Positions 1 to 6,298 of a stretch of DNA of 25,530 bases are shown here, piece by piece (positions within the stretch are counted from its first letter, which is position 1; each line of letters starts with the position of its first letter). The position numbers and the translations under genes were made by a program. This DNA is from Clostridia bacterium (lineage in GTDB: Bacteria; Bacillota; Clostridia; Oscillospirales; Acutalibacteraceae), in NCBI GenBank assembly GCA_900755895.1, contig CAAEIG010000178.1:1-25530 (forward strand). The letters run 5' to 3'. The notes beneath the pieces were generated by a model that saw only the letters and a list, made by a program, of their open reading frames with translations, was not told the DNA's origin and ran no database searches.

Positions 1-506
1 GAGGAGCCCCCCGCCAGCAAGCCCTCCGGGGCGAGGTACCCCAGCAGGAATGGCAGCGCCGACCGGGACCGGCTGTCCAAAAGCTCCTGGAACAGGGAGC
101 ACTCCAGCAAGGCCAGGGAGAATCCCTCCCGCTGCTCCAAGGGCAACGGCTCCTCTCCGGAAATCCCCAGCCGGAACAGCACCTCCCTCCGCTCACCCGG
201 ATTCAGGCCGGCACCCTCCAGCACTGCGGCGGGGATCACCTCCGGCCCGGCACAGAGCTGTCCCACCGCCCGCTGAGGATCCCGATGGTAGAGGGGCAGC
301 CGCCAGGCCCGGCGGGAACCGTAGAGGTACCGGCACTCCAGGGGCAGCCGCCACTCCCGGCAGAGGAGGGTGGCCATACGCCAAGGTGTCCAGCCGTCCC
401 GGGAGAGAAAATACAATCGAGAGATCCCTCTGGCCATGGCACGGTCCAGTACCCACTGGACAAACTCCCCCATGGCAGGTGCTAGCGCCCGAGTTACCTC
501 ATTCAC
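1..506 (-). CDS. HAD-like polysaccharide-cluster protein, 5' part (runs off left edge)
   Basis: The reading frame is open from about 506 to the first base, so only the N-terminal ~168 residues are visible. It contains LYFLSRDGW (residues ~31-39 from GTG 506) and YLYGSRRA (~60-67). These are typical of large HAD-like proteins found among glycosyltransferases in capsule and wall-polysaccharide clusters, where the DG pair marks a HAD-type nucleophile loop. The exact reaction is not established. The start is uncertain. GTG 506 overlaps the stop of the upstream GT2 gene and keeps the residues before FVQWVL that the family usually has, while ATG 473 is the first methionine and lacks a good ribosome binding site. 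It is the last visible gene of the leftward glycan operon. It could instead be called simply a hypothetical protein; family assignment is moderate. Confidence 0.6.
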   Translation of the reverse strand, partial: MNEVTRALAPAMGEFVQWVLDRAMARGISRLYFLSRDGWTPWRMATLLCREWRLPLECRYLYGSRRAWRLPLYHRDPQRAVGQLCAGPEVIPAAVLEGAGLNPGERREVLFRLGISGEEPLPLEQREGFSLALLECSLFQELLDSRSRSALPFLLGYLAPEGLLAGGS

Positions 507-1314
507 AGGACACACCCCGGCGCTTGGCCCAATGGAGGACTGCCCCCGGCACCAGACAGGCGACAACTGGACGCAGCACTCCCACTGCCCTGGGCAGCAG
601 GGGCAGCCCCAGGAGGGAAAATCCCCAGGCTCTTACCGCAGCCTCCCGGAGACGGCGGGCAGTGTCCCGGCGGCGGTAAGAATCCCGGTCCTCCCGGTAA
701 TCCACCAGGGGGGTCTGGAGGTTGTACCCCCGGTTCCCCTCAGCGTGGAGGCGGAAAAACAGCTGGTAATCCTCACAGCCCACATGACGGGGAAATTGGC
801 TATAGCCTCCCACGGACTCCAGCACCTCCCGCCGGAACATCACCCCAGGGTGGACATAGGGGGAGTGGGGCAGAAAATCCCGGGGACCGGGCTCTTCCGG
901 GACCGTCAGCACTCCCCACACGCCCCAGCGATCCACCAGCCGGGCGGAACACCCCACCCAACCATAGGCAGGATGGGTTTGAAGAAACCGCACCTGCCGC
1001 TCCAGCCGCCGGGGATGACACCAATCATCATCATCCAGCCGGGCGAAGAAGGTTCCGTGGCTGCGCTCCATACAGCGGTTGAGGGCATAGCCCAGGCCGT
1101 GATTCTCCCGACAGTGGTACAGCCGGACCCGGCTATCCAGGGCGGCAGCCTGCTCCAGGGCCATGGCTCCCTGGGAATCGGAGCCGTCATCCCACAGCAC
1201 CAGCTCCCACTGGGTCAACGTCTGTCCCCGCAGGGATTCCACCGCCCGCCGCAGTCTGTCCCACCGGGGATTACAGGAGCCCATCAACACGGTGACAAGG
1301 GGCTTTTGTTCCAT
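499..1314 (-). CDS. GT2-family glycosyltransferase
   Basis: This 271-residue protein is an inverting GT-A fold glycosyltransferase that would move a sugar from a nucleotide donor to a growing surface glycan at the inner face of the membrane. The N-terminus (VTVLMGSCNP) leads into the nucleotide-binding motif DDGS at 42-45. The metal-binding acidic stretch DDDD lies at 94-97 in place of the classical DxD, and ED at 181-182 is the likely catalytic-base region. There is no obvious transmembrane anchor beyond a hydrophobic patch near residues 230-255. The start lies inside the end of the upstream GT4 gene (44 bp overlap), so the two are probably translationally coupled. Its stop overlaps the likely start of the following HAD-like gene. 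Donor and acceptor cannot be read from sequence. Confidence 0.9.
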   Translation of the reverse strand: MEQKPLVTVLMGSCNPRWDRLRRAVESLRGQTLTQWELVLWDDGSDSQGAMALEQAAALDSRVRLYHCRENHGLGYALNRCMERSHGTFFARLDDDDWCHPRRLERQVRFLQTHPAYGWVGCSARLVDRWGVWGVLTVPEEPGPRDFLPHSPYVHPGVMFRREVLESVGGYSQFPRHVGCEDYQLFFRLHAEGNRGYNLQTPLVDYREDRDSYRRRDTARRLREAAVRAWGFSLLGLPLLPRAVGVLRPVVACLVPGAVLHWAKRRGVSCE

Positions 1315-2488
1315 TGCGTTCCCTCACTTTCCTATCCATCTCCTGATACACCGCCTCCATGGCGGAACGGGCTAAGGTCCTGTCAAAGGGCGCCACCGAG
1401 GTCACACAACGCCGGGAAAGGGCCTCCCGGCGGGAAGGATCCATGCCTCGCAGCAGAGTGATCCCCCTGGCAAAGCCCCCTGGATCGTCCCAGGGGTAGA
1501 TCAGGCCGTTTTTGCCAAAGACCATATACTCCCGGGTGCCCCGGTTATCCGCAGCGATCACCGGCACGCCCATGGCCAGGGACTCCAACCCCGCCATACC
1601 CAAGCCCTCCCGGCGGGAGGGAAACACCGTGGCGTCGGCGCAGCCTAGAAAGCTCTCCACGTCCCGCCGGTACCCGTAGAGCTCCACAATCCGCTGCAAG
1701 CCCCGCTCCTGGATCTCCCGCTCCAGCCGGGGCCGGGAAAAGCCTTCCCCACAGATGCCGTAGCGAATTCCCCCCAACGCTCCCCGGGCTTTTAGGATAG
1801 AGAGAGCCTCCAGAACCACCTGGTGGTTTTTATTCAGGTTCAGCTCCCCCACAGAGAGGAGAAAAAAATCCGTGGGAGCAATGCCCAGCTCCTGACGCAG
1901 CGCGGCCCGGCGCTGGGGGGACAGGGGGAAAAACACCCGCCGGTCCAACCCCACTCCGGGCAGCCTGCAAACCTGACCGCCCCTCTTTAGGGGCAGCTTT
2001 CGGGCGGCGCGGTAGTCCTCATCGTTGATGGTGACCAGGATGTCGGTGAACCTTGCCAGGCTGTGCTCCACCGGGTAAAAGGCCAGCCGGTTATACAGGG
2101 GCGCTCCCCGGTAAAAGTGGAAGCCGTGGGCGGTGTAGACCACCACCGGACCCTGGGAGGAGAGCTTTCCCGCCAGACGTCCCACCAGGCCGCCCACCGG
2201 CGTATGGCAATGGATGGCGCAGATATTCCACCGCTTTAGCAGCTCCAGCACCTCCTCCAGTGCCTGGTAATTGTCCCCTACCAGATAGGGCGAGCGGGCA
2301 ATGGGGATGTGATGGGGAATCACCCCGGCCTGACGGATGGCCTGGACGTCGCTGAGGTACTGAGGTTCCCGAAGATTGGCAGCATAGTGGACAGTGTAGC
2401 CCATGGATTGCAGCAGGGCCACATTATCCCGCTCAAACTTTAGGAGAAAATCGTTGGTGGTGGCCAAAATCAGAATATTTTTTTCCAA
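1271..2488 (-). CDS. GT4-family glycosyltransferase
   Basis: This 405-residue GT-B fold retaining glycosyltransferase resembles enzymes of capsule and exopolysaccharide assembly. The N-terminal acceptor domain has ILATTNDFLLKFERDN and the HCHTPVGG stretch at ~93-100. The C-terminal donor domain has SVGELNLNKNH at ~212-222 and the EX7E motif at residues 294-302, followed by MGVPVIAADNRG. I chose the TTG start at 2488 because GGAGG lies 7 nt upstream and no ATG fits. It follows an intrinsic terminator (2568-2603), so it is expressed either by read-through or from a weak promoter in the 79-bp gap. The 3' end overlaps the GT2 gene by 44 bp. The sugar specificity is unknown. Confidence 0.9.
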   Translation of the reverse strand: MEKNILILATTNDFLLKFERDNVALLQSMGYTVHYAANLREPQYLSDVQAIRQAGVIPHHIPIARSPYLVGDNYQALEEVLELLKRWNICAIHCHTPVGGLVGRLAGKLSSQGPVVVYTAHGFHFYRGAPLYNRLAFYPVEHSLARFTDILVTINDEDYRAARKLPLKRGGQVCRLPGVGLDRRVFFPLSPQRRAALRQELGIAPTDFFLLSVGELNLNKNHQVVLEALSILKARGALGGIRYGICGEGFSRPRLEREIQERGLQRIVELYGYRRDVESFLGCADATVFPSRREGLGMAGLESLAMGVPVIAADNRGTREYMVFGKNGLIYPWDDPGGFARGITLLRGMDPSRREALSRRCVTSVAPFDRTLARSAMEAVYQEMDRKVRERNGTKAPCHRVDGLL

Positions 2489-2567
2489 AACGCCACCTCC
2501 GCAATCAGTTTGGTATCAGTGTCTGCACTGGTGTTGGGATTATGCGTTTTGATTTTCACAACAAAAC

Positions 2568-2603
2568 AAAAAAAGGGGGCTGCTGCAAGATGCAGCAGCC
2601 CCC
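2568..2603 (-). terminator. Intrinsic terminator inside the glycan operon
   Basis: A perfect 12-bp inverted repeat (arms 2575-2586 and 2592-2603, 5-nt loop) is followed on the minus strand by seven T. It lies 60 bp downstream of the aldolase gene and upstream of the GT4 gene, so it splits the gene cluster into two transcriptional blocks unless it is read through. Confidence 0.9.
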
Positions 2604-2662
2604 TAGCTCACACAGCCATGGGCGGCCTTTCGGCCTAATTTTACCGTAGAAAAAACAATACT

Positions 2663-4243
2663 TTACTGAGAAATGGTGATATGACGGGGTGTGGTCAGGA
2701 ACCGGATCTCCGCCTGGCGGCTCAGCTCTCCCAGGGCCTGGCACATTCCTTGATTCATGGCGTCCAGGGTCTGGTTCTTGGCGGTCATGCGCATCTGCTC
2801 CTGGACGTAGTTCTCCGCCGGATCATGGGAGTAGCCGTCCATACCGGCCAGCCAGATCTCTTTGGCCCCCAGACGGATCAGCAGCTTCACCAGCATCAGG
2901 CCGGCGTTGTCCCGAACTGCCTCCGGCTGGCTCAACAAAGAGCCGTACTCCACCCGGTAACGAGCGCCGCCGTCAGGGATATTGCTGGTGACAATGAGCC
3001 GCTGCTCCTTGCCCTCCCCCAGCTCCTTCTGCCGGCGCAGATTGCTCAGGAAGATAAAGTCCGTGGTGACAGCCTGGTAGTCGAAGTTGACCCCTACGGT
3101 GACCACATCCGGCTCCGCCGCAAAGGCTGCAATCTTGTCCCGCTCCTCCCGGGCACTCTTGCCAGGAGCGATGACCAGGGCCCGGCGGCCCTCCACAGCC
3201 TCCCGCAGAGCAGCCATGGAATCCTCTCCGGTATCCCGCTCCATGTAGGAGAGGTACAGCTCCTCCATATAGGCCCGGTCAAAGGACACCCGCTTCTCCG
3301 GAGCCATCCGGTCAAAGATCTTGTCGATGTCCTCCACGGTGAGGGTGTTCTTCTCCGTGAGGAACAGAGCGTAATTGGGATGGGCATTGTGGCTGGCAGA
3401 CAGGTAATTGGGCAGGGAATAGCCCCAGTAATTCTGCTGGTAGAATCCGTTGAGCACCCGGTCAATGGCCCGCAGCAGGGGTTTGATCTGATAGTGCCCG
3501 CCGGCATTGTCGTTGAGGTAGTCCAGGAACAGCTCGGTGTTCAGGTTTCCGGCGCCCCGGCCCATGCCCATGATGCTGGAGTCCAGAATCAAGCTGCGGC
3601 TAGACTGGAGATCCGCCAAAGTCTGGGCATTGGCATATGCCAGTTGCAGGTTGTTGTGGGAGTGGAATCCCACCCGGATGCCCTCCTCCAGGTTGTGCTC
3701 GATCATATAGAAAAAGCGAAGCATATCCTTGCGCTTCATGGTGCCGAAGCTATCCACCAGATAAAAGGCGTAGGGACGCAGGGTGTTGGCCTGGGAGATC
3801 AGCTCCAGATACTCGGCGTCGGTATAGCTCAGAGCCACCATGGGCTGCAAGAACACTTTATAGCCCTTGTTCTTCACCTGCTCCGCCAACTCCAGGGCAG
3901 GGACCAGATCCTTCTTGTGGAAGGTCACCCGGATGCCGTCAATGGAGGTGCCGTCCCAGTCGGGCAGATCCTCCACGTTGTAGGTGCCATAGTCCATCAG
4001 TGCCACAAACAGCTTGCCCTGGCGGTCCTCCGGCAGGATGCGGGCCACCTGCTCCACGGTGTTGTACCGGGAATAGTCCGGGTCGTAGGGCTTCTTCTGG
4101 GTGAGGAATCCGCACTCAATGATGTCCACCCCAGCAACCAACAGGCTCTGCACAATATACCTCTCATTTTCAAAGCCAAAGTGGCAGTCGTTGCAATAGC
4201 CCCCGTCCCGCAGGGTACAATCCAGCACATGAATCTCTTTCAC
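2663..4243 (-). CDS. DRE-TIM (HMGL-like) aldolase with C-terminal Rossmann-like domain
   Basis: This 526-residue protein starts with a DRE-TIM metallolyase barrel: LDCTLRDGG at 7-15, DSFGTM at 164-169, metal-binding HSHNN at 194-198, and GMGRGAGNLNTE at 226-237. The family includes 4-hydroxy-2-oxovalerate aldolase, isopropylmalate synthase and HMG-CoA lyase. The extra ~175 residues from about 350 begin with ALVIAPGKS and contain LGAKEIWLAGMDGYS, a pattern like the DUF115/GT42 Rossmann-type fold (inference). Such aldolases occur in polysaccharide clusters beside CMP-sugar synthetases, and here it could form a 2-keto-3-deoxy acid by adding pyruvate to a sugar aldehyde. GTG start 4243 overlaps the stop of the cytidylyltransferase (GTGA). 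The gene is followed by a terminator. The barrel assignment is firm, the substrate unknown. Confidence 0.85.
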   Translation of the reverse strand: MKEIHVLDCTLRDGGYCNDCHFGFENERYIVQSLLVAGVDIIECGFLTQKKPYDPDYSRYNTVEQVARILPEDRQGKLFVALMDYGTYNVEDLPDWDGTSIDGIRVTFHKKDLVPALELAEQVKNKGYKVFLQPMVALSYTDAEYLELISQANTLRPYAFYLVDSFGTMKRKDMLRFFYMIEHNLEEGIRVGFHSHNNLQLAYANAQTLADLQSSRSLILDSSIMGMGRGAGNLNTELFLDYLNDNAGGHYQIKPLLRAIDRVLNGFYQQNYWGYSLPNYLSASHNAHPNYALFLTEKNTLTVEDIDKIFDRMAPEKRVSFDRAYMEELYLSYMERDTGEDSMAALREAVEGRRALVIAPGKSAREERDKIAAFAAEPDVVTVGVNFDYQAVTTDFIFLSNLRRQKELGEGKEQRLIVTSNIPDGGARYRVEYGSLLSQPEAVRDNAGLMLVKLLIRLGAKEIWLAGMDGYSHDPAENYVQEQMRMTAKNQTLDAMNQGMCQALGELSRQAEIRFLTTPRHITISQ

Positions 4244-4911
4244 AGGGTGTCCCCCTTTCCCAGGTTCTTCTGATAGTTGTAAATGGCGTCGGCAATGAGG
4301 AAATCCTCGGGCTCGTCAATGTCCACGCTCTCCACCTCGCCAACGGTGATCAGCTTGGGGTTGTCCCCAATGCGCCGGCCCAGCTTGGTCATGACCTCCG
4401 CCCGGTAGATGTAGAATCCGCTGGTCTCTTCATAGAGAGGGGGCAGATCCTGGGTGCGGGGGATGGCGTCCAGCTGGTAGTTGAAGGGCTTGCCGTCCTT
4501 CCACAGGAAGTCCCGCAGCTCCTTGACGGCAAAGGCGGAGTCATACTCCCCGGAGAGCACTGCGTCCAATCCCTTCTGGATGGTCTCAGCCTGGATGAAG
4601 GGCGCTGTGGTGTGGGTCATCACATAGACGTCCGCGGGCACGTCCGCTGCGAACCGCTGGAGCACCTCATTCATCTTGGTGGTGTCCTGGTCCAGGTCCT
4701 CCCCACGGCGCAGGTACTTGACCCCCTCCGGCAGGAATTCCTGGATCTCCGGATTGCTGCAATAGACATAGACCTCTTCCACGCCCTGCACCTTCAGCAG
4801 GGTGGAGAGGATATACCAGCACAGGGGCTTGCCGTTGGTAAAGGGCTTTGTATTCTTCTGGGGCAGACGGCGATTATTCAGCTTCATGGGCACAACAGCT
4901 ACGGTTTTCAT
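4240..4911 (-). CDS. CMP-sugar cytidylyltransferase (acylneuraminate type)
   Basis: This 223-residue protein belongs to the CMP-NeuAc/CMP-Kdo synthetase family, which activates a 2-keto-3-deoxy sugar acid with CTP. The start ATG 4911 gives the N-terminus VAVVPMKLNNRRLPQKN, the nucleotide-binding loop, and has AGGAGG 7 nt upstream. A longer frame to 4995 only reads through the upstream gene. Further motifs are HTTAPF at 100-105, EETSGFYIYR at 161-170 and SVDIDEPEDF at 195-204, with metal-binding aspartates. It overlaps its upstream neighbour by ATGA and its downstream neighbour by GTGA, so all three are coupled. NeuA-, Kdo- and pseudaminate-type enzymes cannot be told apart here. Confidence 0.88.
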   Translation of the reverse strand: MKTVAVVPMKLNNRRLPQKNTKPFTNGKPLCWYILSTLLKVQGVEEVYVYCSNPEIQEFLPEGVKYLRRGEDLDQDTTKMNEVLQRFAADVPADVYVMTHTTAPFIQAETIQKGLDAVLSGEYDSAFAVKELRDFLWKDGKPFNYQLDAIPRTQDLPPLYEETSGFYIYRAEVMTKLGRRIGDNPKLITVGEVESVDIDEPEDFLIADAIYNYQKNLGKGDTL

Positions 4912-6038
4912 AGGGATTCCTCCTTTTTCGTTTCTTGGGATGAACCGGGCGTTTGCCCGGCCTCCTCCAGCAGGCGGGGGATCAGCTCTTCGCACTCCTC
5001 CCAGCTGCTGGGGAAAAAGAACAGGTCCGGCCTTCCTTGGCAGATCTGTTTGGTTTGGTCCAACACGTCATTGCGCAGCTTCTGGGGCTCCTCCACCAGG
5101 TTGCACAGGAACACCGCTTTTGCCGGGATCCCGAACACGCACCAGGGGTTGGTGGCCGCCGAGGACCCCACCGTCAAGAACAGCGTCCGCTCAAAGGCGC
5201 TGTTCAGGACGATCAGCTCCCAGGGCATGGAGGTGTCCTGGTTGGTGGCGTAGCCCGCCTCCTGGAACCGGTTGACCTGGTTGCGGGGGTGGATCTTCAC
5301 CAGGATGTTCTCCTTGCCCACCAGCCGGGCCACTCGGTCCATAAGGGCCACATCTCCGATGTCCACACCATCGCAGGGGTAGGATTCCTCAAAGAACAGC
5401 ACCGGCCGGTCATAGCGGTCCGGCAGCTGTTCATAGTGAAAGATCTTGTTTAAGGCTTCCAGAGTTCTGGGCTCATACTTCCCGGGTAGCTGGTACACCG
5501 GGCAGGGGGGCTGCCATGCCAAGGTGTCCGGGTGGAACAGGTAGATTCCCTGCAGCTTTTGCAGGGCGTACAGCTGCATCCGAACCTTGGGGGAGCGGGA
5601 CAACACCAGATCCCCCACCTGATGGGAGTAGGTGCTGGCGCCGTCCTCAAAGAGCATCCAGGAGAGGTTCGGATTCCGCTTTTTCAGCCCCAGCACCAGG
5701 TACTGGTTCATCAGGGAAAGATTGGAGAACAGGAACACATCGTAGCTTCCTTCCAGCTGCAAAAAGTTCCCCAAAAGCTTCTCCGGCCCCAGAACCCCCC
5801 GGACAATATTCTTCAGGTTCTCTCCACGGGCAAGGCCGTTTAAGTGCTTTTCCTCCAAATAGTACACCCGGCCAAAGGCGCCGCACTCCCGGGCGCCCTC
5901 CCACACCTTGCGGGAGGCGCTCATCTGGTCGGTGACGATCAGATCCGCCCGGTCATGGGGATAGTACACCGCCAGCACCTGCATGGCCGTCAATACTTGA
6001 TAGGGCGTGCAGCAGGTGACCAAAATCCGTTTTCCCAC
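4908..6038 (-). CDS. GT52-type sialyltransferase-like glycosyltransferase
   Basis: This 376-residue protein begins ILVTCCTPYQVLTAMQ, a typical start of GT52 and related polysialyltransferase-like proteins. It carries the two hallmark motifs of bacterial GT38/GT52/GT80 sialyltransferases: EDG at 131-133 (catalytic base region) and HP at 250-251 within VKIHPRNQ (CMP-phosphate binding), plus SS at 292-293. The family transfers a sialic acid or related sugar from its CMP form. The next gene encodes a CMP-sugar synthetase, which fits. The start is GTG 6038 behind a GGGGG ribosome binding site. It is the first gene of the operon, and its leader carries a terminator-like hairpin. The donor could be sialic acid or another ulosonic acid, since no NeuB is seen. 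Confidence 0.82.
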   Translation of the reverse strand: MGKRILVTCCTPYQVLTAMQVLAVYYPHDRADLIVTDQMSASRKVWEGARECGAFGRVYYLEEKHLNGLARGENLKNIVRGVLGPEKLLGNFLQLEGSYDVFLFSNLSLMNQYLVLGLKKRNPNLSWMLFEDGASTYSHQVGDLVLSRSPKVRMQLYALQKLQGIYLFHPDTLAWQPPCPVYQLPGKYEPRTLEALNKIFHYEQLPDRYDRPVLFFEESYPCDGVDIGDVALMDRVARLVGKENILVKIHPRNQVNRFQEAGYATNQDTSMPWELIVLNSAFERTLFLTVGSSAATNPWCVFGIPAKAVFLCNLVEEPQKLRNDVLDQTKQICQGRPDLFFFPSSWEECEELIPRLLEEAGQTPGSSQETKKEESL

Positions 6039-6075
6039 ACCACGGCCCCCTTTCTGTTATTTCATAAATTTAGGG

Positions 6076-6103
6076 AAAAAAAGAAGCGGCCTTTGAGCCG
6101 CCC
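6076..6103 (-). terminator. Leader terminator / candidate attenuator of the glycan operon
   Basis: GCGGC (6086-6090) pairs with GCCGC (6097-6101), and the minus strand then runs into a T-rich stretch (6076-6085). It lies only ~40 nt before the first gene and after the likely promoter, so it would stop transcription ahead of the operon unless countered. Upstream of it, CTCTTG (6108-6113) can pair with CAAGAG (6129-6134), while GTCC (6126-6129) can pair with GGAC (6138-6141). The two pairings overlap and exclude each other, as in a switch. Confidence 0.6.
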
Positions 6104-6193
6104 ACATCTCTTGAAGCACCACACCGTCCAAGAGCTCGGACGTCTAGGCTGTCAATATAAATATCATTCCCCATCAGGGTACGTCTAGTATAT

Positions 6194-6222
6194 AACATAC
6201 CACAGGCAGAAAAATAAGTCTA
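6194..6222 (-). promoter_or_regulatory. Candidate promoter of the glycan operon
   Basis: On the minus strand, TAGACT (6217-6222) and TATGTT (6194-6199) are 17 bp apart, each matching the vegetative consensus at four of six positions. This would give a ~150-nt leader. A second -10-like TATACT lies nearby at 6187-6192. CTAGAC recurs at 6142-6147, 6183-6188 and 6218-6223. Confidence 0.35.
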
Positions 6223-6239
6223 GTCTTTTTTTCTTTTTC

Positions 6240-6248
6240 TGGTATACT
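6240..6248 (+). promoter_or_regulatory. Extended -10 promoter of helD
   Basis: TGGTATACT is an extended -10 element about 50 bp before the helD start. The -35 is weak, as is common with extended -10 promoters. It is divergent from the glycan operon promoter and shares the same AT-rich patch. Confidence 0.5.
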
Positions 6249-6298
6249 TTCTATATCGCACAAAATCGCAATTTCTTGTGGAAAAGGAGGCCCAGAAT

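Noticed and set aside
370..1461. Long plus-strand ORF opposite the GT2/GT4 genes
   Set aside because: It lies antisense to well-supported glycosyltransferases, has Pro/His-rich low-complexity content and no family match.
2489..2567. Separate promoter for the GT4 gene
   Set aside because: CATAAT is the only -10-like box and no fitting -35 is found at 16-18 bp; kept only as a weak possibility.
2681..4273. 530-codon plus-strand ORF opposite the aldolase
   Set aside because: It mirrors the aldolase frame in G+C-rich DNA and has no motif, ribosome binding site or promoter.
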